Below, piece by piece: positions 41,951 to 50,573 of a stretch of DNA of 60,158 nucleotides. Source of the DNA: Clostridia bacterium (GTDB lineage: Bacteria; Bacillota; Clostridia; Christensenellales; QALW01). The notes under the pieces were generated by a model that did not search any database, was not told the origin of the DNA, and worked only from the letters and a program-made list of their open reading frames with translations. The translations under genes were made by a program, and so were the position numbers. The stretch lies in the NCBI GenBank assembly GCA_900769815.1, contig CAAGID010000045.1, positions 1-60,158 of the forward strand, read 5' to 3'. Numbering within the stretch: the stretch's first letter is position 1; each line of letters opens with the position of its first letter.

Positions 41951-43684
41951 ATGTTGTATCCAAAAATCAACAGATTTAGAGAAGTGTTAACATTAGATGG
42001 ATTTTGGCACTTTTGCAAGGATGAAGAATCGAAAGGTTTGGAAGAAGGATGGTATAATGGCATTCCAAAGGGGAGAGAAATTGCTGTTCCAGCAAGCATA
42101 AACGAACAAAGCAGTGATTTGATGGACTACTTTGGGATGTGCTGGTTTGAAAAAAATGTATACCTGCCCAAAAACTTTAAAGACAATAAAGTTTATCTTC
42201 GTTTTGGCAGTGTTACAGGTAAGTGCACTGTGTGGGTCAACTCGCGGCAGGCAGTATGTCACGAAGGGGGAAGTCTGCCGTTCGAGTGTGAGATAAGTGA
42301 AAATTTGCATAACGGGGAAAATAAAATTATTGTTTTGAGCGACAACCGATTAGACCCTTGGTCATTGCCACCGGCCGCAATGGCTAACAATGAAGGACGT
42401 GAAGGCTTTTTTGTTACTTATCCTGCCGTTACCTACGATTTTTTCCCTTATAGCGGAATCCATAGAAGCGTGTACCTGTACACTTGTGCAAAAAACCGAA
42501 TTGAAGATATTACAATAAAAACACACTTGGACGCAGATGATGCTATCATCGATTACGAAGTTCAACTTTCTCAAGAAACACAAGGGGAAGTCCTCATTCA
42601 AGTAGAAGGGCATACCGCTGTTGAAACCATATCTGCAAAATCTAATAGCGTAAAAGGAAGTATGCGTATATCCAACCCACGCATTTGGGATACAGAAAAT
42701 CCCAATATGTATGATATGCACGTTGTGTTAAAAGATGAAGGTCAAGAGACTGACGAGTATGTGCAATCATTCGGTATCAGAACAATAGAAGTGAAAGGAA
42801 ATCAGTTGTTGCTTAACGGAAAACCCGTTTATTTAAGAGGGTTCGGCAAGCACGAGGATTTCCAGGTGTTGGGAAAAGGTTTTCATGCGAGCTTAGTTGT
42901 GAAAGATTTTGAATTAATGAAATGGATCGGCGCAAACTCCTTTAGAACATCCCATTATCCGTACGATGAAAATGTATTGGATTATGCGGACAGACACGGA
43001 ATACTGGTGATAGACGAAACACCGCTTGTCGGTTTAAATAAGCGGTTATATACACCGGAGATCTTAGAAAAAGCGAAGGGGGTTCTTAGTGATTTGATTG
43101 AGCGTGATAAGAACCACCCCTGTGTCATTATGTGGAGTATGGCAAATGAACCGGATGCACGTTCGCCGGAAGCATTGGATTTCTTCAAAGCATTGAAAAA
43201 CCATACCAAAGAATGCGATTCCACGCGTCCTATAACCTACGTTGCCTATATGGAATCGGCAGATAATAAAGCATTCCAATTCTGCGATGTGGTTTGTATT
43301 AATAAGTATTACGGCTGGTATGAGATACCGGGTGAGATCGATGCGGCTTTGGAACAGTTTGATACTTGCTTAGAACGTTTTTATAACGAATTCCACAAAC
43401 CGATCCTGGTTACGGAGTTTGGAGCAGACGCAATTGCGGGGGTGCATTTTGAACCTGCAAGAATGTTTAGTGAAGAGTATCAAAGTGAAATGCTGGAGAA
43501 ACAGTGCCAACTGATCGAGAGCAAAGACTATACTATCGGTACGCATGTTTGGGGATTTGCTGATTTTATGGTAGGACAATCTTATACAAGAGCATTGTTA
43601 AACCGAAAAGGTATATTTACCCGGGACAGACAACCTAAAATGGCAGCACATACCTTGCGAAGATTGTGGACAAAGGATAAATAA
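41951..43684 (+). CDS. uidA: GH2 beta-glucuronidase
   Basis: A 577-residue cytosolic glycosidase; no signal peptide. A sugar-binding N-terminal jelly roll and an Ig-like domain precede the TIM barrel (about 285-577). The acid/base is Glu400 (SMANEPD) and the nucleophile Glu489 (LVTEFGAD). The N-K pair Asn551/Lys553 (LLNRKGIF), which contacts the glucuronate carboxylate, supports glucuronidase over galactosidase. NKYYGWY near 451-457 is typical of the group. GGGAGGT precedes the ATG. It has its own promoter and stands alone, without a transporter. Confidence 0.92.
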   Translation: MLYPKINRFREVLTLDGFWHFCKDEESKGLEEGWYNGIPKGREIAVPASINEQSSDLMDYFGMCWFEKNVYLPKNFKDNKVYLRFGSVTGKCTVWVNSRQAVCHEGGSLPFECEISENLHNGENKIIVLSDNRLDPWSLPPAAMANNEGREGFFVTYPAVTYDFFPYSGIHRSVYLYTCAKNRIEDITIKTHLDADDAIIDYEVQLSQETQGEVLIQVEGHTAVETISAKSNSVKGSMRISNPRIWDTENPNMYDMHVVLKDEGQETDEYVQSFGIRTIEVKGNQLLLNGKPVYLRGFGKHEDFQVLGKGFHASLVVKDFELMKWIGANSFRTSHYPYDENVLDYADRHGILVIDETPLVGLNKRLYTPEILEKAKGVLSDLIERDKNHPCVIMWSMANEPDARSPEALDFFKALKNHTKECDSTRPITYVAYMESADNKAFQFCDVVCINKYYGWYEIPGEIDAALEQFDTCLERFYNEFHKPILVTEFGADAIAGVHFEPARMFSEEYQSEMLEKQCQLIESKDYTIGTHVWGFADFMVGQSYTRALLNRKGIFTRDRQPKMAAHTLRRLWTKDK

Positions 43685-43689
43685 AAAGT

Positions 43690-43917
43690 CAAGAAATACA
43701 TAAACAGCGAGGGGAATAGCGTGATACTCCAAGGGGAGTATCACGCAACTCTATTCGCCTACGGCGAGTTATATTGCTACGCAGTGATATTTGGTTTTCA
43801 ACCAAGTGTTATTTGATTCGCAAGTTATGAGCGAATAGAATATCACTATACAGAAAAAGAAAGAGAAGACTCGTTGCAATGAACAAATCTTCTCTTTTCT
43901 GCTGTTTGTGGGCTTGG
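43690..43917. repeat. Structured MITE-like intergenic repeat
   Basis: A dense nest of inverted repeats: a perfect 12-bp stem GCGTGATACTCC/GGAGTATCACGC (43719-43746), CTATTCGC pairing with GCGAATAG over about 80 bp, AGTGATATT with AATATCACT, and TTGGTT-TTC-AACCAA inside. No coding potential is seen. I remember very similar sequences as dispersed repeats in clostridial genomes. Its right end meets the truncated HAD copy at about 43918. Confidence 0.65.
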
Positions 43918-44046
43918 GCTACCGCAAAAAATGCAGGAGTCAAATGTATAACTGTAACCTGGGGCTTTAGGGATAGAGACTATTTAACTAAGCAAGGTGC
44001 AACGATATTTGCCGATACACCGCAGGAAATTTTAAATTATATGTGA
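43918..44046 (+). pseudogene. Duplicated 3' end of the HAD phosphatase gene
   Basis: 42 codons in frame to a stop, nearly identical to the end of the gene at 38361-38996 (NAGVK, TWGFRDRDY, DTPQEILNYM). No start or promoter. It forms, with the AbrB-like gene that follows, a direct repeat of about 320 bp of 38870-39200. Confidence 0.85.
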
Positions 44047-44060
44047 AAAGAGAGGCGCTT

Positions 44061-44234
44061 TTACCCCTCTTTTTTGTATCGTTCAACTATAGTATGTAGT
44101 GCCATATAAATATCGGAAAGCGTAAGTGTTTTTAACGGGACTCCCTCACGAATCCGCATCGTCCTTCTAATCTCTTTCGGTATAACCACACGACCCAGGT
44201 CGTCTATTCTTCTCACAATTCCAGTGGCTTTCAT
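44061..44234 (-). CDS. Short AbrB/SpoVT-like regulator, copy 3 (intact frame)
   Basis: A 57-residue protein. It opens with the family signature MKATGIVRRIDDLGRVVIPK and continues EIRRTMRIREG, the swapped-hairpin DNA-binding fold. The usual closing strands are replaced by a tail (PLKTLTLSDIYMALHTIVER). Related tails occur in the broken copies 1 and 4, so the tail change is older than the duplications. AAGGAG precedes the ATG, in one arm of an inverted repeat. It diverges from the zinc-ribbon gene at 44363. DNA binding is likely, though not certain with the short C-terminus. Confidence 0.7.
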   Translation of the reverse strand: MKATGIVRRIDDLGRVVIPKEIRRTMRIREGVPLKTLTLSDIYMALHTIVERYKKEG

Positions 44235-44242
44235 ATATAAAT

Positions 44243-44334
44243 TCTCCTTGCTTTACAAATTTGTACTGTTAGTATCTGTAAAACAAGGAGAATTATACTT
44301 ATATGTTTACTTTTCACTATTATTATGATACAAT
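44243..44334 (+). promoter_or_regulatory. Inverted repeat and promoter of the zinc-ribbon gene
   Basis: CTCCTTGCTTTACA and TGTAAAACAAGGAG form an inverted repeat (about 44243-44290, one mismatch). TTTACT (44306-44311), 17 bp and TACAAT (44329-44334) follow, aligned with the promoter at 39254-39282. The left arm is the complement of the AbrB-like gene's ribosome binding site. Confidence 0.65.
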
Positions 44335-44362
44335 AATTAAAAGAGTTTTGGAGGGATAGTTT

Positions 44363-44869
44363 ATGCTTGATAGTTTATACGAAAACATCGGTGGTAAAAT
44401 TAAAAATTCGGCAAAATGGATATTTATTATTGGGGCTATTGGTGCCATTATTACAGGATTGGTTTTGCTTTTTACCGATGAAGACTTAATTTTATACGGA
44501 CTTCTCACTTTGGTTGGCGGTCCAATTGTTGCCTATGTTAGTTCATGGATTTTATATGCTTTTGGCGAGTTAGTAGAAAAAACTGCTGACAACGAAAACA
44601 ACACAAGACAAATATTAAAAAAAATTAACGAGAACCCCGAGAACTATATAACAGAAGAATCTGAAGGTAAGGTGAAATCCATTATAGCAAGTGAACCAAC
44701 TATTTCCAAAGCAAGTGAAACATCTAATGAAGAGAAAGAGAATTGGACGGATACTACAACTTTTTCAACAACAGAAAAAGGAACAATAATCTGCTCACAA
44801 TGTAATTTCGAACAACCAGGTAATCGGATTTGTTGTTGGCACTGTGGGGCAAAATTTGAAAACGAATAA
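44363..44869 (+). CDS. Membrane protein with C-terminal zinc ribbon
   Basis: A 168-residue protein. Two membrane helices (about 18-38 and 44-66) are followed by a charged linker and a C-terminal zinc ribbon CSQCNFEQPGNRICCWHCG (about 146-164). The N-terminal and C-terminal ends should both face the cytoplasm. TTGGAGG precedes the ATG. The gene is the cargo of the third AbrB-type promoter cassette and stands alone before a terminator. Function unknown. Confidence 0.75.
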   Translation: MLDSLYENIGGKIKNSAKWIFIIGAIGAIITGLVLLFTDEDLILYGLLTLVGGPIVAYVSSWILYAFGELVEKTADNENNTRQILKKINENPENYITEESEGKVKSIIASEPTISKASETSNEEKENWTDTTTFSTTEKGTIICSQCNFEQPGNRICCWHCGAKFENE

Positions 44870-44878
44870 CGACAAAGC

Positions 44879-44903
44879 GGAGCAGAAATTCTGCTCCGTT
44901 TTG
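44879..44903. terminator. Terminator after the zinc-ribbon gene
   Basis: CGGAGCAGA-AAT-TCTGCTCCG and TTTT. Confidence 0.8.
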
Positions 44904-44907
44904 CTAT

Positions 44908-44992
44908 TTATTATATCTCTCCACCACACTATGTATAGCCCAACAAAATAAGGTGTCAATGTTGTCAGCAAGGGGTCGCCCTCGCGAATATG
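44908..44992 (-). pseudogene. AbrB-like 3' fragment, copy 4
   Basis: The minus strand reads HIREGDPLLTTLTPYF followed by a tail like that of the gene at 44061. The 5' half is missing and the fragment meets the end of ribF, marking the right border of the island. Confidence 0.6.
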
Positions 44993-45002
44993 AATAATTA
45001 TT

Positions 45003-45860
45003 TTAGTTTATTTTTCGCGTATCAAGAAATGCGTTTATTAAAAATGCGTCGAAAGATAATTGATCCTTTAACTGTTCAATATTTTCAAACTTCTTATCGT
45101 CGCGTATTTTCTTTACGAAAATAATTTCTGCTGTTTTATTGTAAATATCTTCGTTAAAGCCTAAAATGTGGGTTTCAACGGAGATTTTATTTTCGTCTGT
45201 TACCGTCGGGTTCGTACCGATATTGGTCATACCCTTAAAGGTTCTGCCCAGCACTTTAACAAAGGTTGCATATACGCCCTCTTGTGGAATAAGCTTATTC
45301 TTATTTACTTCCGTATTTATGGTGGGGAAGTCAAGGGATTTTCCGATGCTTCTGCCGTGAACAGTCTTACCTTTAAGAGAATAGCATCTGTCAAGAAGCT
45401 TTGCCGCTTTTTCCGTTTCGCCGTTTAAGAGAAGTGAACGGATTTGAGTGCTTGAAACGATAATATCGTCCTCTTTTACAGGCGGTACGGTTACGGGAAT
45501 AAAGTTATATTTTTTGCCTAACTTTGATAAAACCATTGGGTTGCCTGACGCGTTTTTACCAAAGGAATGGTTAAATCCCGTAACTATTTTAGCGGGTTTA
45601 AATTTTTCGCATAAGCCTTTTATATATTCTTCAGGGGAAAGGTTTTTTATATCTTCAAAATCCTCAATAAAAACTTCCGTAACACCGTATTTTTTTAAAA
45701 GAAATATCTTTTCGTCAATATCCGTTAACTGTTTTTGCTTGGAAAAGGGCGAAGTAAAGGTACAGGCGATAATGTTATTGCCTGCTTTTTTTGCTTCTGT
45801 TATAAGCTGGCGGTGAGCAATATGCACACCGTCAAATGTACCTAAAATAAGTACGTTCAT
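45003..45860 (-). CDS. ribF: Bifunctional riboflavin kinase / FAD synthetase
   Basis: A 285-residue enzyme making FMN and FAD. The adenylyltransferase domain (1-150) has GTFDGVHIAHRQLI and the SSTQIRSLL motif. The kinase domain (about 160-285) has GRSIGKSLDFPTIN, where PTxN binds the nucleotide and Mg2+. It overlaps truB by 4 bp and is the last gene of the nusA operon. Slightly shorter than the usual 310 residues but with all motifs. Confidence 0.94.
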   Translation of the reverse strand: MNVLILGTFDGVHIAHRQLITEAKKAGNNIIACTFTSPFSKQKQLTDIDEKIFLLKKYGVTEVFIEDFEDIKNLSPEEYIKGLCEKFKPAKIVTGFNHSFGKNASGNPMVLSKLGKKYNFIPVTVPPVKEDDIIVSSTQIRSLLLNGETEKAAKLLDRCYSLKGKTVHGRSIGKSLDFPTINTEVNKNKLIPQEGVYATFVKVLGRTFKGMTNIGTNPTVTDENKISVETHILGFNEDIYNKTAEIIFVKKIRDDKKFENIEQLKDQLSFDAFLINAFLDTRKIN

Positions 45861-46738
45861 TTATTGCCTCCAAGCATACATTTTAAACGATAGTTTTCCT
45901 CTGTTAAAATACCGATACCGAAAAATACGTTGTCGCAGTATATACGTACAAAACCCTGAACTTCTCTGTCGGCAAATTTTTTGGGAATAGGGTTGCCATT
46001 TTCTAATTTTTTAAGGGCGTTTTTATGGATATTTACTCTTTCCATAAAGGAAACTGCCTCATCGGTAGCTTTTAAAAAGGATAAATCGCCTTTATCCATC
46101 ATTTCCTGAAGCTCCGAAATTTTATAGGCATTTTCAAGTGAAAGTCCTGCCGCCTTTTCCCTTAAGAGAGTCTTCATATGTGCACCACAACTGAGTTTTT
46201 TACCAATATCGTGGCAAAGTGTGCGGATATAGGTTCCCTTACCGCAGGTAACACGGATGGAAAATTCGTTATCAGAAAGGTCTGATATAATTTCAATATT
46301 TTCAATTTCGATTTCCCTTGCTTCAAGGTCAACCTTTTCTCCACGCCTTGCAAGGTCGTAAAGTCTTTCACCGTTTACGTGTAAGGCTGAATACATTGGC
46401 GGAATTTGTTTGATTTTGCCTAAAAATTCAGGTAAAACCGATTTTATATCATCAAGAGTAACGTTAACTTCATTTTCTTCTAAAACGTTGCCCGTTGCAT
46501 CCTCGGTATCAGTAACAATACCTAATTTAACACATGCAACGTAAGTTTTTTTAAAGGCGGTTATGTAGTCGAAAAGCCTTGTTGCTCTGCCGACGCAAAT
46601 GGGCAGAACACCCGTTGCGTCGGGGTCAAGGGTACCGCCGTGACCGATTCTTCTTTCGTGAAGCACGCCCTTTAATTTATTGACAACGTCACCGCTTGTC
46701 CAAGAAGCTTCTTTATATACGTTGATTACACCTTCCAT
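45857..46738 (-). CDS. truB: tRNA pseudouridine-55 synthase
   Basis: A 293-residue enzyme that makes pseudouridine 55 in the tRNA T arm. The catalytic motif GHGGTLDPDATGVLP has Asp38. YSALHVNGERLYDLAR and the GTYIRTL strand are typical. The C-terminal PUA-like part is short. It overlaps nrnA by one base and ribF by four. Confidence 0.95.
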   Translation of the reverse strand: MEGVINVYKEASWTSGDVVNKLKGVLHERRIGHGGTLDPDATGVLPICVGRATRLFDYITAFKKTYVACVKLGIVTDTEDATGNVLEENEVNVTLDDIKSVLPEFLGKIKQIPPMYSALHVNGERLYDLARRGEKVDLEAREIEIENIEIISDLSDNEFSIRVTCGKGTYIRTLCHDIGKKLSCGAHMKTLLREKAAGLSLENAYKISELQEMMDKGDLSFLKATDEAVSFMERVNIHKNALKKLENGNPIPKKFADREVQGFVRIYCDNVFFGIGILTEENYRLKCMLGGNK

Positions 46739-47673
46739 TAAAGAACCTCTTTTATTTTGTTAAGTAATGCTGAAATAACTTCTTCGCGGGTACCTTTTAT
46801 TGTACAGCCTGCCGCAAGCTTGTGTCCGCCGCCGCCAAAGGAAGCGCAAATAGAAGAAACGTCATACTCAGGGGTACAACGCATTGAAACCTTGTATCCT
46901 TCAGGAACTTGTCTTATGAAAAAGGCGATGCGGGTGTTTTCAACACTTCTACACATATCTATGACACCCTCAGAATCAGAACTTTCTGCCGAAAAATCAA
47001 GGTAATCAGTTGTGTCAAGATATGTATAGGTAATACCGTCATCAAATATCAGATGTTCACTTGCTCTACCCTTTAACTTTACCTTTTTGAGGGAGGAAGT
47101 CTGGAAAAGGGTAGCAATTATTTCGTTATGGTTTATGTTTAATTTATATAATTCAGCCGTATCAAGGACGTCCTCAAAAGTTACGCCTGCGTGAGAAAGT
47201 CTTCCCGTATCGGTGCAAACAGAAACGAACAGAGCACGAGCCATTTCATAATTAAGGGTAACGTCAAGCTCCCTTAATAATTCAAGAACTAAAAATGCAC
47301 AGGCGTTACGGTCCTTAACCACGTTAACGTTCGCGTAAAGAGTATTTGTAATATGGTGGTCTATCTGAGCCTTTCTTTCGATGCGTTTAAAAAGCTCAAG
47401 ACAGGAGCCCATTCTGTCTTCACTTGAAATATCAACTGCAATTACGCTATCAAATTTCTTTATTTTATCATATTCCACCAAAGACTTTATTTGGGGAATC
47501 TTAAGGTAATCCTCGGGAATTTTTCCGTCGCAGAACCATTGCCCCTTTTTGCCTAACTTTTTTAACGCATAAAGAAGTGCGGCGGCACTTCCCATAGTGT
47601 CGCCGTCAGGTGAAACATGCGAAATTACGGCGAAGTTTTTGCCGTTTTTAATAAATTCAGCTAACTGTTTCAT
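46738..47673 (-). CDS. nrnA: DHH phosphoesterase, NrnA-type nanoRNase/pAp phosphatase
   Basis: A 311-residue DHH/DHHA1 enzyme that degrades nanoRNA and 3'-phosphoadenosine phosphate. Metal motifs are SHVSPDGDTMGS, AVDISSEDR and IDHHITN. The DHHA1 domain has GGGGHKLAAG near the end. Position between rbfA and truB is standard in Firmicutes. Confidence 0.93.
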   Translation of the reverse strand: MKQLAEFIKNGKNFAVISHVSPDGDTMGSAAALLYALKKLGKKGQWFCDGKIPEDYLKIPQIKSLVEYDKIKKFDSVIAVDISSEDRMGSCLELFKRIERKAQIDHHITNTLYANVNVVKDRNACAFLVLELLRELDVTLNYEMARALFVSVCTDTGRLSHAGVTFEDVLDTAELYKLNINHNEIIATLFQTSSLKKVKLKGRASEHLIFDDGITYTYLDTTDYLDFSAESSDSEGVIDMCRSVENTRIAFFIRQVPEGYKVSMRCTPEYDVSSICASFGGGGHKLAAGCTIKGTREEVISALLNKIKEVL

Positions 47674-48023
47674 TATTTTTCCTCATTGATTTTATTTAAA
47701 ATCTCACTGATATGAATACTGTAAGCGATAGAATCATCAGGTACAAAGGTAAGTTCAGGCATTTTGCGCATTTTTACCATACCTGAAAGCTGACGCTTAA
47801 TAAATCCTTTTGCCTTCTCTAAGCCGATAAAGGTATTTTCCTTTTCTTCATCGGTGCCGTAAACGGTAATATATACCTTGCAATAGGAAAGGTCGGTTGA
47901 AAGGTCAACCTTAACTATGCTTGCTAAAGTACCGATTCTTGGGTCATGAAGGTCGTTTCTAATAATATCGGCGAGGGCTCTTTGAATTTCAAGCCCAAGC
48001 CTGTCGGAACGCTTATATTGCAT
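47673..48023 (-). CDS. rbfA: Ribosome-binding factor A
   Basis: A 116-residue KH-like factor for 30S maturation and cold growth. It starts RSDRLGLEIQRALADIIRNDLHDPRI, with the later VDLSTDLSYCKVYITV strand and LTFVPDDSI, all typical. It overlaps nrnA by one base and follows infB by 9 bp. Confidence 0.94.
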   Translation of the reverse strand: MQYKRSDRLGLEIQRALADIIRNDLHDPRIGTLASIVKVDLSTDLSYCKVYITVYGTDEEKENTFIGLEKAKGFIKRQLSGMVKMRKMPELTFVPDDSIAYSIHISEILNKINEEK

Positions 48024-48032
48024 TAAAATCTC

Positions 48033-50573
48033 CTATCTTTCGATTTCTTCCATTATGAAGGCTTCAATAACGTCTTTTTCCTTAATGTCGTTATAGCCGA
48101 CAATGCCGATACCGCATTCAAAGTTGGTGGCAACTTCTCTTACGTCATCCTTGAAACGGCGTAAGGATTCAACCTCACCCTCGTGAATAACGATGTTATC
48201 GCGGAGAAGACGTAATTTTGATGAACGTGTAATCTTACCGTCAGTAACGTATGAGCCTGCAACGGTGCCGTGTCCGGGAACCTTGAAGGTCTGGCGGACT
48301 TCGGCATGACCGAGGATAACTTCCTTATATTCAGGAGCAAGCATACCCTTCATAGCTTTTTCAACGTCTTCGATGGCATCATAAATGATTCTGTAAAGGC
48401 GGATGTCAATCTTCTCGTGTTCAGCCATTGTTCTTGCCGTTGCATCGGGGCGAACGTTAAAGCCGATGATAATTGCATTTGAAGCCTGTGCAAGAGTAAC
48501 GTCAGACGACGTAATAGCACCAACAGCACCGTGAATTGCAGAAACCTTAACTTCTTCGTTTGAAAGCTTCTCAAGAGCCTGCTTAACTGCTTCGACAGAG
48601 CCCTGAACGTCAGCCTTAATAATAAGATTGAGCTGTTTCATTTCGCCTTCCTGAATCTGAGTAAAGAGGTCGTCAAGAGAAGCCTTTGCTTTTGCTTTTG
48701 CCTGCTGTGCTTTAATCTTATCTATACGTTCTTCAGCAACTTGACGTGAAAGCTTGTCGTCCTTTGTTGCATAGAGAATATCGCCTGTTTCGGGGACCTC
48801 GTTAAAGCCTAATACTTCAACGGGTGTTGCAGGAGGTGCAACGTTGAGTTTTTCGCCCTTATCGTTCATCATAGCACGAACACGGCCAAAAACCGTACCT
48901 GCAACGATGGTATCGCCAACGTGAAGTGTACCGTTCTGAACAAGTACGCTTGCAACGGGGCCACGTCCCTTATCAAGACGCGCTTCAATAACGATGCCCT
49001 TTGCCATAGCATCGGGGTTAGCTTTGTAATCTTCAACCTCGGCAAGGAGAAGAATATTCTCTAAAAGGTCGTCAATACCTGCTTTTGTGTGTGCTGAAAC
49101 GGGAACAATCATAGTGTCTCCGCCCCAATCCTCGGGCACAATGCCGTGCTGTGTAAGCTCGGTTTTTACTCTGTCGGGGTCAGCAGTAGGTTTATCCATT
49201 TTGTTGATGGCAACAATAATGGGTACTCCTGCAGCCTTTGCGTGGTTAATTGATTCAATGGTCTGGGGCATAACGCCGTCGTCGGCGGCAACAACTAAGA
49301 TTGCAATATCAGTTGACTGTGCACCGCGGGCACGCATTGAAGTAAATGCTTCGTGACCGGGTGTGTCGATAAAGGTAATCTTCTTACCCTGAGCTTCTAC
49401 CTGATAAGCACCGATATGCTGTGTGATACCGCCTGCTTCGCCTGCAGTAACGTTTGCGTGGCGGATAGCATCAAGAAGAGAGGTTTTGCCGTGGTCAACG
49501 TGACCCATAATGGTAACAACGGGGGGACGGGTAATATAACCTTCGCCTGTTGTATCTTCTTCAACTGTATCATTAAGAGCATCCTCAAAGGTCTTTGTAA
49601 GCTTCTGCTCAAGCTCGATGCCGTATTCAGAAGCAACCATAAATGCAGTTTCATAGTCGATTTCCTGATTTACGGTAGCCATAATGCCCATCATAAAGAG
49701 CTTTTTAACAATATCTGCAGCAGGCTTGCCTAATTTTTCGGAAAGGTCCTTAATGCCGATATTTTCCGTTGTCATTACTGCACTTTCAATAACGATAGGT
49801 GCAATCTCGCGTTTGGGCTCTTTCTTTTCCTTTTTAGGCTTGCGTACGCGGAAGTAATCCTCGTCATCAGCATTGAAATTCTGCTGACGGCGGTTATTCT
49901 CCTTCTTTGCAGTCTTAGGCTGCTGCTCGTTATCGTGATTTTTGCGGTAATTTTTCTTGTTGGGATCATAATTGCTTACACGCTCTTTTTCAGAAACGGG
50001 CAATACGGGTGCACTTACGCTGACACGGGACTTGTTGTTTTGCTGAGATCTTCTGTCACCGTTTTTGTCGCCCTTGTCAAAGCCCTTTGTTTTATTATTG
50101 TCAAAATCCCTGCTTTTATTAAAGGGTTTGTCTTTGTTAAAATCTTTGCGTTTGTCACCTTGATTATTCTGGTAATTCTGATTTGGACGCTTAAAGCCCT
50201 TATCTTCAGGCTTTTTGTCCTGTTCAGGCTTTTTGTCCTGTTCAGGCTTTTTGTCCTGTTCAGGCTTTTTCTGTTTAGGCTTTTCTTGCTTAGATTCTTC
50301 AACTGCTTTTAATTCTTCAGCCTTTTTTGCTTCTGCTAAAGCTTTTTCTTCCTCAGCCTTTTTAAGAGCCTCTTGCTCTTTCTTCAATTCTTCAGCTTCC
50401 TCACGGGCACGCTGAGCCTCATATTCAAGGCGTGCTTCCTCCTGAGCCTTTGCTGAGATAAGGGCACTCTTTTCGTTAAGAGCTTTTTTCTGCTCTAAAA
50501 GAGTGTTCTTAGCAATTTTAATTTTTTCAAGCAAATCCCTTGAAATATCTTTGATATCTGATGCTTTACTCAT
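48033..50573 (-). CDS. infB: Translation initiation factor IF-2
   Basis: An 846-residue GTPase that places initiator tRNA on the 30S subunit. Residues 1-260 are a low-complexity, lysine/glutamate-rich region with three exact 6-residue repeats (EQDKKP). The G domain has GHVDHGKTS, DTPGHEAF and NKMD. Domains II-IV complete the usual order, with the conserved IF2-N module at about 265-315. It overlaps ylxQ by 4 bp. Confidence 0.96.
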   Translation of the reverse strand: MSKASDIKDISRDLLEKIKIAKNTLLEQKKALNEKSALISAKAQEEARLEYEAQRAREEAEELKKEQEALKKAEEEKALAEAKKAEELKAVEESKQEKPKQKKPEQDKKPEQDKKPEQDKKPEDKGFKRPNQNYQNNQGDKRKDFNKDKPFNKSRDFDNNKTKGFDKGDKNGDRRSQQNNKSRVSVSAPVLPVSEKERVSNYDPNKKNYRKNHDNEQQPKTAKKENNRRQQNFNADDEDYFRVRKPKKEKKEPKREIAPIVIESAVMTTENIGIKDLSEKLGKPAADIVKKLFMMGIMATVNQEIDYETAFMVASEYGIELEQKLTKTFEDALNDTVEEDTTGEGYITRPPVVTIMGHVDHGKTSLLDAIRHANVTAGEAGGITQHIGAYQVEAQGKKITFIDTPGHEAFTSMRARGAQSTDIAILVVAADDGVMPQTIESINHAKAAGVPIIVAINKMDKPTADPDRVKTELTQHGIVPEDWGGDTMIVPVSAHTKAGIDDLLENILLLAEVEDYKANPDAMAKGIVIEARLDKGRGPVASVLVQNGTLHVGDTIVAGTVFGRVRAMMNDKGEKLNVAPPATPVEVLGFNEVPETGDILYATKDDKLSRQVAEERIDKIKAQQAKAKAKASLDDLFTQIQEGEMKQLNLIIKADVQGSVEAVKQALEKLSNEEVKVSAIHGAVGAITSSDVTLAQASNAIIIGFNVRPDATARTMAEHEKIDIRLYRIIYDAIEDVEKAMKGMLAPEYKEVILGHAEVRQTFKVPGHGTVAGSYVTDGKITRSSKLRLLRDNIVIHEGEVESLRRFKDDVREVATNFECGIGIVGYNDIKEKDVIEAFIMEEIER
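50207..50266 (-). repeat. 18-bp tandem repeat inside infB
   Basis: Three perfect units of 18 bp (50207-50260) and a partial fourth, encoding EQDKKP repeats. In-frame length change is likely between strains. Confidence 0.9.

Noticed and set aside
50207..50266. CRISPR-like tandem units
   Set aside because: No spacers; the 18-bp units are contiguous and code in frame for IF-2.
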